Source of the DNA: Indolivaga capnocytophagoides DSM 22835
GTDB taxonomy: Bacteria > Bacteroidota > Bacteroidia > Bacteroidales > Dysgonomonadaceae
Reading direction: 5' to 3'
Length of the DNA stretch: 64,000 bases
NCBI RefSeq assembly: GCF_000426485.1
Contig: NZ_AUFL01000013.1
Location: 108,570 to 172,569, forward strand
How positions within the stretch are numbered: the first letter of the stretch is position 1; the number at the start of each line of letters is the position of its first letter. The position numbers and the translations under genes were made by a program. The notes under the pieces are model-generated. The model was not told the DNA's origin. It worked only from the letters and a program-made list of their open reading frames with translations, and searched no databases. Shown one piece after another: positions 57,603 to 64,000 of this stretch.

Positions 57603-58997
57603 ATGATGCTACAATCAGACATTATCGCAGCTATATCTACTCCGGCAGGTATTGGGGGGATAGCCGTTGTCCGTTTATCTGGAAAAGGTTGTATTGGATT
57701 GGTCGACAGAGTCTTCAAATCGCCTTCGGGTAAAAAACTTGCCGGCTGTAAAGCCAATACCATACATTTTGGGGCGATAATGAAAGATGATGCAGTTTTC
57801 GACGAAGTGCTGGCTAGTGTTTTTCATAGTCCTAATTCGTTTACAGGGCAGGAAAGTGTTGAGATATCGTGTCATGGATCGATATATATACAGCAGGGTA
57901 TTTTGCAATTACTGCTCGATAATGGAGCCCGGTTGGCTACAGCCGGAGAGTTTACCCAGCGCGCTTTTATGAATGGGAAAATGGACTTGTCTCAGGCTGA
58001 ATCCGTAGCGGATTTGATTGCTTCGTCTTCTGCAGCAACACATCGTCTGGCTATGAATCAGATGCGTGGAGGGTTCAGTACTAAGTTGATAGAGTTGCGT
58101 ACAAATCTACTGAATTTTGCATCTCTGATTGAGCTTGAATTGGACTTCTCGGAAGAAGATGTCGAGTTTGCGAATCGTGATAATCTGAAGCAAGCTGCAC
58201 AAAATATACATATACATATTCAAAAACTGGCAGATTCGTTTGCTCTTGGTAATGTGGTGAAAACGGGTATTCCGGTAGCTATTATCGGAGAAACAAATGC
58301 GGGTAAATCTACTCTTCTCAATCTTCTGTTGAGAGAAGAAAAAGCCATTGTATCGGATGTTCATGGAACCACACGTGATGTTATAGAGGATACTATTACG
58401 ATAGATGGTTTGATGTTCAGATTGATAGATACGGCAGGAATCCGTGATACGGATGATGTTGTGGAAAGTCTGGGAATAGAACGTACTTTCAAAAAATTAG
58501 AGCAGGCTTCTATCGTACTTTGGGTCGTGGATGCCGAAACCGAAGATGATCATGCTTTGGAATTATCGAAGAAGATATTGCCGATGATCGAGGGTAAGAA
58601 ACTAATCTTGGTTTTTAATAAGGTTGATATTATTCCTGCAGCACGGAAAGAAAGTAAGGTGTTGTTGTTGGAAAAGGAGATTCCCGACCGTATATTTATT
58701 TCTGCTAAATACCAGCAAGGTACAGATGAGCTGCAAAAACAGTTGGTAGATGCTGCTAATATTCCTGAATTTGGAGAACAGGATGTGATTGTCACCAATA
58801 TGCGGCATTATGAGGCTTTGCGAAAAGCTCAGGAGGCTATAGAACGTGTTTCATCGGGACTGGAGTCGGGATTATCATCTGATTTTCTTGCTCAAGATAT
58901 TCGTGAGTGTATGCATTATTTAGGCGAAATAACAGGTCAAATTTCTACAGATGAAATATTGGGTAATATTTTCAGTAAATTCTGTATCGGAAAATGA
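57603..58997 (+). CDS. mnmE: tRNA uridine-5-carboxymethylaminomethyl modification GTPase
   Basis: A 464-residue GTPase that with MnmG installs the (c)mnm5 group on U34 of tRNAs. An N-terminal tetrahydrofolate-binding domain (1-120, TPAGIGGIAVVRLSG, GEFTQRAFMNGKMDLSQAE), a helical domain and an inserted G domain with GETNAGKSTLLN (229-240), TTRDVIEDT, DTAGIR and NKVD. It ends in the conserved CIGK with the catalytic-loop Cys. The accessory island begins after its terminator. Confidence 0.97.
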   Translation: MMLQSDIIAAISTPAGIGGIAVVRLSGKGCIGLVDRVFKSPSGKKLAGCKANTIHFGAIMKDDAVFDEVLASVFHSPNSFTGQESVEISCHGSIYIQQGILQLLLDNGARLATAGEFTQRAFMNGKMDLSQAESVADLIASSSAATHRLAMNQMRGGFSTKLIELRTNLLNFASLIELELDFSEEDVEFANRDNLKQAAQNIHIHIQKLADSFALGNVVKTGIPVAIIGETNAGKSTLLNLLLREEKAIVSDVHGTTRDVIEDTITIDGLMFRLIDTAGIRDTDDVVESLGIERTFKKLEQASIVLWVVDAETEDDHALELSKKILPMIEGKKLILVFNKVDIIPAARKESKVLLLEKEIPDRIFISAKYQQGTDELQKQLVDAANIPEFGEQDVIVTNMRHYEALRKAQEAIERVSSGLESGLSSDFLAQDIRECMHYLGEITGQISTDEILGNIFSKFCIGK

Positions 58998-59039
58998 TAA
59001 GTAATCAAATTTGATAGATAATAATTATAATTAATCATT

Positions 59040-59065
59040 AAGTCGCTATAAAATAGCGACTTTTT
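59040..59065 (+). terminator. intrinsic terminator after mnmE
   Basis: A 9-bp perfect stem (59040-59048 with 59054-59062) around TAAAA, followed by T residues. Confidence 0.9.
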
Positions 59066-59077
59066 CTTTTCTATTTC

Positions 59078-59085
59078 TACCTTTG
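59078..59085 (+). promoter_or_regulatory. -7 box of the island's HTH/integrase genes
   Basis: TACCTTTG fits TAnnTTTG and would give a leader of about 165 nt before ATG 59254, running through the GCAACA repeats. No good -33 box. Confidence 0.4.
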
Positions 59086-59190
59086 AATATTGATGATAAT
59101 GGATATTGTGGCAGTTTTTATGTCTCAATTGTACCGTTTTTATCAAAATATAAAAATGGCTCAGTTTTTGTTCATAGATTATATATGATT

Positions 59191-59226
59191 GCAACACAGT
59201 GCAACACCACGCAACACAGTGCAACA
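59191..59226 (+). repeat. four GCAACA iterons, 10-bp period
   Basis: GCAACA begins at 59191, 59201, 59211 and 59221, so the units recur once per DNA helical turn on one face. Units 1 and 3 are identical over 10 bases (GCAACACAGT). They end 27 bases before the start of a protein with four tandem HTH units. Confidence 0.85.
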
Positions 59227-59253
59227 AAAACAGGGAGAAATAAAGGAGAAATC

Positions 59254-60180
59254 ATGAGTAGTAAGATGGAAATATCGAAAGTCTGCGAATGCTGTGGAAA
59301 TACGTTCACCGCACAGAAAACGACTACGCGTTACTGTTCGCATAAATGCAACTCCAAGGCATACAAACAAGGTAAGAGGGAGTTTAAGATGGTAGCGATT
59401 AATTACTCTACCATGCAGGAGATAGAGCGAATCAGTGATAAGTATGAAAAAATAAAAGATAAAGAATATCTTTCTGTTTCAGAAACTGCATTCCTTCTTG
59501 GTATTGAACGTACAACAGTTTATCGCTATTTACACAAAGGGACTCTTAAGGCTGTACAAACCAATGGTAAGTCTTTTATTCGTAGATCAGATATCGATGA
59601 GATGTTTGATAATGCGGAGAAATACGAATCTAAAGCCAAGCCAAGTAAAGAGCCAAAACCATTAACCGAATTATATACAGTAGCCGAGATTAAAGAAAAA
59701 TTCAAGATCAAAGAGTCATGGCTTTATAAGATTGCCAGAGAAAATAATATCCCTAAAACATTGATCCGAGGTAAATCATATTTCAGTAAAGAGTATATCG
59801 ATAAATATTTTGAAAAGAAAGGCTTTAACGAAAGTCAGGATATAAAAGAGTGGTATTCAGTAGAAGACATTCAAGAGAAATACAATCTATCTACGGCAGC
59901 CATATATAGTTTTGTATCTGAGCAGAATATCCCACGAAAGAAAGACGGTCGCAAAGTGCTGTATTCGAAGAAAGACTTCGACATAGCCAAAGGTTACGAG
60001 CAACCCAAAGAAGCCGAATATTACTCGACAGAGGAAGCTATCCAAAAGTATAACCTCACTCGTGATGCTCTCTATCATTATGTGAAGTATCATAATATAC
60101 CTAAAGTAAAAGAAGGACGATATCTGAAAATATCCAAGCCTGATTTAGATAAATTGTTTCAACCTCAAATAACACTGTAA
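59254..60180 (+). CDS. zinc-finger protein with four tandem helix-turn-helix units (excisionase-like)
   Basis: A 308-residue DNA-binding protein from ATG 59254, which has a good AAAGGAGAA site; an open frame upstream runs through the iterons and is rejected. A Cys4 finger comes first (Cys11, Cys14, Cys28, Cys32), then four MerR/excisionase-type HTH_17 units at about 71-118, 140-188, 200-247 and 256-303. Each follows one pattern: Y-S/T-V-x-E, helix, T/A-x-Y, helix, N-I-P-K, strand. Linkers are charged. It ends 2 bases before the integrase gene, so it is probably its co-factor or a directionality/regulatory protein. Four iterons upstream match four HTH units. Confidence 0.85.
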   Translation: MSSKMEISKVCECCGNTFTAQKTTTRYCSHKCNSKAYKQGKREFKMVAINYSTMQEIERISDKYEKIKDKEYLSVSETAFLLGIERTTVYRYLHKGTLKAVQTNGKSFIRRSDIDEMFDNAEKYESKAKPSKEPKPLTELYTVAEIKEKFKIKESWLYKIARENNIPKTLIRGKSYFSKEYIDKYFEKKGFNESQDIKEWYSVEDIQEKYNLSTAAIYSFVSEQNIPRKKDGRKVLYSKKDFDIAKGYEQPKEAEYYSTEEAIQKYNLTRDALYHYVKYHNIPKVKEGRYLKISKPDLDKLFQPQITL

Positions 60181-60182
60181 CT

Positions 60183-61283
60183 ATGGGAGTAAGCAAAGTA
60201 GCACTTCGACAGCGTGATATTACAGCAGGAAGAAAAAGTCTGTATCTCGACTATTATCCTGCCATTCGTGATCCTCATTCGATGAAGATGATACGAAGAG
60301 AATATTTAGGCATCTATATTTATGGACGACCACGCAACGAAATTGAGAAGGAGTACAATAATGAGATGCTGATGAAAGCCGAAGTCATACGTAGTATGAG
60401 AGTACAGGCAATAATTAATGAGGAATATGGTTTTCTCGATAAGAATAAAAAGAAAGCCGACTTTCTCACTTATTACAAGCTGAAAGCCGAAAAGCAAGAC
60501 CAGAAGTGGATGAAAGTCTATCAGCACTTTTCCAATTTTGTCAAAGGAAAATGTACCTTTGGTGATATAAACGTAGACTTATGCAATCGCTTTCGGGATT
60601 ATCTGATGGATGCAAAACAATTGAAGCACAAACACCTTTGCATATCACAAAATTCGGCATCAGGATATTTCTCTACATTCAGAGCCTTACTGAAAGTTGC
60701 ATACAAAGAAAAGTTCTTCAGGGAGAACCTCAATGAATATCTGGACTCAATCGATACCACGGATGTAAAGAAAGAATACCTGACTTTAGATGAATTAAAA
60801 GCATTAGCCAATACACCTTGCGACTTCCCTATATTGAAATCTGCATCTATATTCTCGTGTATGACAGGTTTACGGATAAGTGATGTTTTAAAGTTGGATT
60901 GGAAAGAGATACTCCCAGCTTCCGAGGGTGGCTATTGTATGCGGTTAAGAACCGAAAAGACAGAAACAGAAACCACCTTACCCATTAGCGATGAAGCATT
61001 GGAATTATGCGGCGAAAGAGGCAAAGGCAAAGTATTTAAAGGGTTGACAAAGTCCATGACTCAACAACCTCTGAAAGATTGGGTGTCCAATGCAGGGATA
61101 ACAAAGCACATTACATTTCACTGTTTTCGCCATACTTTTGCTACTTTGCAAGTTGCTTTAGGTACTGATATCTATACTGTAAGTAAGATGCTTACACATA
61201 AAAATGTATCTACAACACAGATTTATGCTGACTTGGTAAATGCAAAGAAAAGGGAGTCGGCAAATAAGATAAGTTTAAAATAA
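60183..61283 (+). CDS. tyrosine site-specific integrase of an integrative element
   Basis: A 366-residue integrase. N-terminal arm-binding domain (about 1-85), SAM-like core-binding domain (about 90-190), and catalytic domain with Arg231 (MTGLRISDVL), His313 and Arg316 (TFHCFRHTFATL), His339 (MLTHKNVSTTQ) and nucleophile Tyr348. This is the Bacteroidota integrase type found on conjugative and mobilizable elements, unlike the shorter Xer-type protein at 40208. Only 2 bases separate it from the HTH gene, indicating one operon. Confidence 0.93.
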   Translation: MGVSKVALRQRDITAGRKSLYLDYYPAIRDPHSMKMIRREYLGIYIYGRPRNEIEKEYNNEMLMKAEVIRSMRVQAIINEEYGFLDKNKKKADFLTYYKLKAEKQDQKWMKVYQHFSNFVKGKCTFGDINVDLCNRFRDYLMDAKQLKHKHLCISQNSASGYFSTFRALLKVAYKEKFFRENLNEYLDSIDTTDVKKEYLTLDELKALANTPCDFPILKSASIFSCMTGLRISDVLKLDWKEILPASEGGYCMRLRTEKTETETTLPISDEALELCGERGKGKVFKGLTKSMTQQPLKDWVSNAGITKHITFHCFRHTFATLQVALGTDIYTVSKMLTHKNVSTTQIYADLVNAKKRESANKISLK

Positions 61284-61336
61284 GCTACTAAAGTAATATG
61301 CAATAAATGCCTAGTGCAATTGTCGCAAAAAACGCA

Positions 61337-61357
61337 TATGTTCCATTTTGGAACATA
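61337..61357. repeat. palindrome downstream of the integrase
   Basis: TATGTTCCA and TGGAACATA, 9-bp perfect arms around TTT. A second small hairpin, CTCTC/GAGAG, follows at 61361-61377, and TTTTTGCACAT recurs directly at 61489 and 61526. They may be binding sites, perhaps an integrase arm site or operator; nothing is proven. Together they fill the 276-base gap to the next gene. Confidence 0.6.
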
Positions 61358-61559
61358 CTGCTCTCAATTATAGAGAGAAAGAAGATGTATTGATTCTTCT
61401 TTTGACGATGAATAATACTCAACTGTTCGGCTTTTTCGAATAGTTAAAGCAAGTTACAAGTTGTATAGAGACAAGCAGCAAATAGTAATTTTTGCACATT
61501 ACCAATAAAATTTGAATCTGTGTATTTTTTGCACATGTTGAAAATAAGAATAACTAAAT

Positions 61560-62093
61560 ATGAATTTCAGAACTAAGCTATCGCAACGTATAGGAATGAA
61601 CGATGTCAATGAGATACTTTGTTTGACTCATGATAGCGACAGCCGAAAGCAAGAGTTATATGACTTAGTGATTGGTAATGATGAAGCCATCGGGTATTAT
61701 GCCGCTTGGATTTTCACCCATTTTTCGTCATTGGATAACGAGTGGCTATACAATAAGCAAGATCAATTGATTGATAATGTACTAGTCTGCAAACATGGAG
61801 GAAGACGAAGAGTAATGCTCAACCTACTTTACAGACAACCATTTCCGAATCCGCCAAGAGTAGATTTTCTGGATTTCTGTTTAGAGCGAATGATGTCTAG
61901 CGAAGAATTGCCCGGAGTAAAATCGCTTTGTATGAAAATCGCTTACGAATTATGCCGTCCCATTCCTGAGTTAGTGCAAGAATTGAAAACAATGCTTGCA
62001 ATGATGGAAGGCGATTTAGTTCCATCTATAAGAGCTGTCCGTAAGAATATTTTTAAAGCAATGCAAACAGGAAAGAGTTTACAAAAAATCTAA
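61560..62093 (+). CDS. helical (HEAT-like) protein of unknown function
   Basis: A 177-residue soluble protein, predicted almost wholly helical, with repeat-like segments (YYAAWIFTHFSSLDNEWLY, RRRVMLNLLYRQPFP, SLCMKIAYELCRPIPELVQE). I recognise no catalytic motif. The pattern suggests HEAT/armadillo-like pairs used for protein contacts. It lies on the island, 10 bases before the next gene in the same direction, so both are likely one cargo operon. Confidence 0.6.
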   Translation: MNFRTKLSQRIGMNDVNEILCLTHDSDSRKQELYDLVIGNDEAIGYYAAWIFTHFSSLDNEWLYNKQDQLIDNVLVCKHGGRRRVMLNLLYRQPFPNPPRVDFLDFCLERMMSSEELPGVKSLCMKIAYELCRPIPELVQELKTMLAMMEGDLVPSIRAVRKNIFKAMQTGKSLQKI

Positions 62094-62103
62094 TTTTGAC
62101 AAT

Positions 62104-62841
62104 ATGAATTACAAAGACCCTGAAAATATATTACTCATTATATGCGGAAGCACAGGAATAGCAGCACTTGCATTGATATTTCGCTATCTTTTTATTGTGA
62201 AGTGGGGATTTGATGATTTCGGGGCAAACCTTGTATTCATTATTATATTTGTAGTTGGGTTAGTCTTTTTTATTTCTTATCTGGAAATCATTCAGAAAGT
62301 TATCCCTCCATTATTCAAAAGGCGAAAACAAACCATAGAAAATCAGGATATAATACCCGAATGCGATATGGTTGAAGATATTGAACCCACCGTTGAGTCA
62401 GAGCCAGAAGAACCTATCGAAATTGAAACACCTGTTATCAATGAACTTGATGTAATAAGGGAAAAGCACGAGCAGGACGAAATTATAAGAAAACGAGAAG
62501 TGCTTGAAGTTGCTATTCAATATACAAGAACAACCTTTGCCCCATTCGCAGATGATCAGAATATAAATCGCCTATGTGAATATGTTATTCAATATTCCAC
62601 TGGAACTGAACTAAAGGATGTAGAACCAATCAGAGTGAAAGATTTACAGAACATAGATTTATACCATTTTGGATGGAATATCTGGAATCATTTTCGGATA
62701 AATAAGCAGGATGATATAGCTCTATTCATTAAGATTGTTTTTGCTCGAAGCCTAAAAGATGTCGATGCAGAGACGATAAGAAAGAAACTGACTTTTAATG
62801 AAGGGAAGTTTAAAATTAGATTACAAGAGAAATTATTATGA
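62104..62841 (+). CDS. two-helix membrane protein with a cytoplasmic C-terminal domain, unknown function
   Basis: A 245-residue protein. Two hydrophobic helices occur at about 8-29 and 41-61, followed by a basic stop (KRRKQ), an acidic low-complexity linker (about 75-115, ESEPEEPIEIETP) and a helical C-terminal domain (about 120-245) with FGWNIWNHFRINKQDDIALF. Similar architectures are seen beside mobilization genes of Bacteroidota elements, but I cannot name a family. It converges on the reverse transcriptase remnant. Confidence 0.6.
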   Translation: MNYKDPENILLIICGSTGIAALALIFRYLFIVKWGFDDFGANLVFIIIFVVGLVFFISYLEIIQKVIPPLFKRRKQTIENQDIIPECDMVEDIEPTVESEPEEPIEIETPVINELDVIREKHEQDEIIRKREVLEVAIQYTRTTFAPFADDQNINRLCEYVIQYSTGTELKDVEPIRVKDLQNIDLYHFGWNIWNHFRINKQDDIALFIKIVFARSLKDVDAETIRKKLTFNEGKFKIRLQEKLL

Positions 62842-62958
62842 AAGGTATAGCATTTTTATTACTGTATATACGGGTTGATAAGGATGTTTACTCGGATACC
62901 ATCCATATAATTGTGTAAATTTAAAACTACAAGTTAAAGAACTTGCGTTTTTTTACAT

Positions 62959-63660
62959 TCATGTATAATTCACTTTTTTTCTAAACTCATCTAATAAATA
63001 TGTTTTCGATTTTTTTGCGAACTCATTATCTGGTTCTACTTGCAACCAGAAATTAACTTTTCCTAAAATTCTTTCTAAATAGTGTATATCTTTAATTTTT
63101 TTCTTGCTAATGTGCGAATCTAAGCCATAACTGAGTATATAATTCAACGATAATTTTAACTCTCTCTTATATTCTCTCGGGATTGTTATTGTATCAGAAT
63201 TTATTACAATACCTGTTATTATTTTCTTATTATTTTTTTTATATAACCTTGTTTTCTTGCAATTTACTTCAAAACCTTCATCAACAATTATAGCATTCAC
63301 ATATTCAATAAGTTTTATCGGTATTTTTTTTCCAGAAAAAACTATATCATCGGCATATCTTGTATATTTTAAATCAAAAGTTTGAGCAAATTTAATCAAT
63401 CTATTATCTAGTTTCCTTGCAATTATATTAGATAAGATAGGGCTTGTTGGAGCACCTTGTGGCAAATAATCTTCGTATGTACACAACTTTGCCAAATAAA
63501 ACGAGATGTTTTTAGCATATCCTAAACTTCTGAAAAAGTAAATAATTCGATTAAAAGAAATGGATGGAAAAAAATCTTTTAAGTCTATTTTTAAAATTTC
63601 TTGCTGACCAATATGAACTCTACAATTACTAATTATTGATTTCTTTCCTGTAAAAGCATG
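62959..63660 (-). pseudogene. retron-type reverse transcriptase, N-terminus removed by an IS21 insertion
   Basis: The minus-strand frame from about 63660 down to the TGA at 62959 encodes about 233 residues. Motifs in order: HAFTGKKSIISNCRVH (retron NAxxH-like, as NCRVH), KIDLKDFFPSI (first catalytic Asp), LPQGAPTSPILSNI, YTRYADDIVFSG (catalytic YADD), IITGIVIN (retron VTG-like) and a C-terminal LERILGKVNFWL. It is visibly AT-richer than its neighbours. The N-terminal third is missing; the frame runs into the end of an IS21 element. An internal TTG at 63495 could give a shorter product without the first Asp. A msr/msd RNA or effector, if present, would lie beyond the IS. Confidence 0.8.
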
Positions 63661-63678
63661 TGGAAAATCCAGTGAGCG

Positions 63679-63734
63679 TTGCCCCCTCGTGCCAAATCTA
63701 AATTGCCCCCTGAAAAAACTTTATAATTACCCCT
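63679..63734. repeat. IS21 terminal repeats, 24-bp period
   Basis: TTGCCCCCT at 63679 and 63703 and TTACCCCT at 63727. IS21 elements carry multiple such repeats at their ends as transposase sites. Confidence 0.75.
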
Positions 63735-63772
63735 AAAATATCCTGGTCGATGGGGTCATTTTTATTTCAGAT

Positions 63773-64000
63773 TTACTTGTTTTTACCTACCTTCATTTTT
63801 CTCACACTCTCACCGGTGAGTTCTATCAGATGTGCCGAGTGCACGATGCGGTCAAGAATGGCATCAGCGACTGTTGGCTCTCCTATTGCATCATACCAGT
63901 TGGCAACCGGTAATTGTGAAGTCACAATGATAGATTTTCGCTCATGACGATCCTCGATGATGTCAAGCAGTATTGAACGTTCTTTAGCGTCAAGAGGAAC
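63773..64000 (-). CDS. istB: IS21 helper ATPase IstB, C-terminal part
   Basis: The last 75 residues of the AAA+ helper that assists the IstA transposase in target capture. Family residues include DIIEDRHERKSIIVTSQLPV (sensor 1 region), WYDAIGEPTVADAILDRIVH and LTGESVRKMK near the end, and the stop is at 63773. The N-terminal part, with Walker motifs, lies outside the window, so intactness cannot be judged. It runs in the same direction as the RT remnant. Confidence 0.9.
   Translation of the reverse strand, partial: VPLDAKERSILLDIIEDRHERKSIIVTSQLPVANWYDAIGEPTVADAILDRIVHSAHLIELTGESVRKMKVGKNK

Larger units (their letters stand above)
63659..64000 (-). mobile_element. IS21-family insertion sequence, end and istB part
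   Basis: The end probably lies at TGTGGAAAATCC from 63659, within the reverse transcriptase frame. Inside it are three terminal repeats 24 bp apart, then the C-terminus of IstB on the minus strand. The istA part and other end are outside the window. The exact boundary (63655-63680) is uncertain. Confidence 0.75.

Noticed and set aside
59191..59226. GCAACA repeats as a CRISPR array
   Set aside because: The 10-bp period leaves only four-base spacers, and no cas genes are present.
59083..59253. N-terminal extension of the HTH protein
   Set aside because: It would translate through the GCAACA iterons; the ATG at 59254 has a good ribosome-binding site.
62959..63660. Reverse transcriptase as a group II intron or DGR enzyme
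   Set aside because: There is no maturase or HNH domain. The motif LPQGAPTSP and the ITG/NCRVH pattern fit retron-type enzymes better, though phylogeny is needed.
63750..63947. Plus-strand frame in the IS21 end
   Set aside because: It is the shadow of istB, whose minus-strand product is clearly family-like.

Overview
The window is a chromosomal segment of an AT-rich Bacteroidota bacterium, most likely order Bacteroidales. A Dysgonomonas-like genus is my guess from protein resemblance and is not proven. Supporting signs are promoters of the Bacteroides type (TTTG, about 19-21 nt, TAnnTTTG), few Shine-Dalgarno sites, a SusA-like GH13 enzyme, a TonB receptor with a carboxypeptidase-regulatory-like N-terminus, an RprXY-type two-component pair, and the clustered sigma-54 regulator, LptE and SecG genes.

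Layout. Positions 1-8.2 kb are mostly minus strand: a partial bifunctional aspartokinase/homoserine dehydrogenase, two tandem S41-protease-like lipoproteins, a YrdC/Sua5-type protein, FabI and a double acetyltransferase. 8.6-14 kb (plus) holds uridine phosphorylase, a run of small envelope or unknown genes, and a secreted alpha-amylase-family enzyme. 14.2-19.1 kb (minus) holds fumarase, a four-domain CoA-disulfide-reductase-like sulfur enzyme with its own MarR regulator, and RlmH. 19.4-33.7 kb (mostly plus) holds an Nramp transporter, tRNA-Leu, NspC, Rpe, a ComEC/NrnA/DUF4827/GlmM run, an acyltransferase, and the sigma-54 regulator/LptE/SecG group. 33.7-39.3 kb (minus) has an rRNA/tRNA methyltransferase and a TonB receptor with its surface lipoprotein. 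39.9-54.8 kb (plus) is the core translation and transcription block: rpsU, a Xer-type recombinase, hpf, four tRNAs and tuf in the enterobacterial order (thrU-tyrU-glyT-thrT-tuf), tRNA-Trp, secE, nusG, rplKAJL and rpoBC. 55.2-59.0 kb has the RprYX-like pair and mnmE.

From about 59.06 kb an accessory island follows the mnmE terminator. It begins with four 10-bp-phased GCAACA repeats, then a zinc-finger protein with four tandem helix-turn-helix units, a tyrosine integrase two bases later, and two unknown cargo genes. On the opposite strand is the C-terminal two thirds of a retron-type reverse transcriptase, cut off at its N-terminus by an IS21-family element whose istB runs off the window.

Across the first 33 kb a 13-15 bp interspersed palindrome (TTAAGGTCTCAGACCTWTT) recurs in intergenic gaps, with a stop codon inside it in at least two cases. 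This repeat, the HTH/iteron/integrase module and the interrupted reverse transcriptase are the parts most worth a second look.
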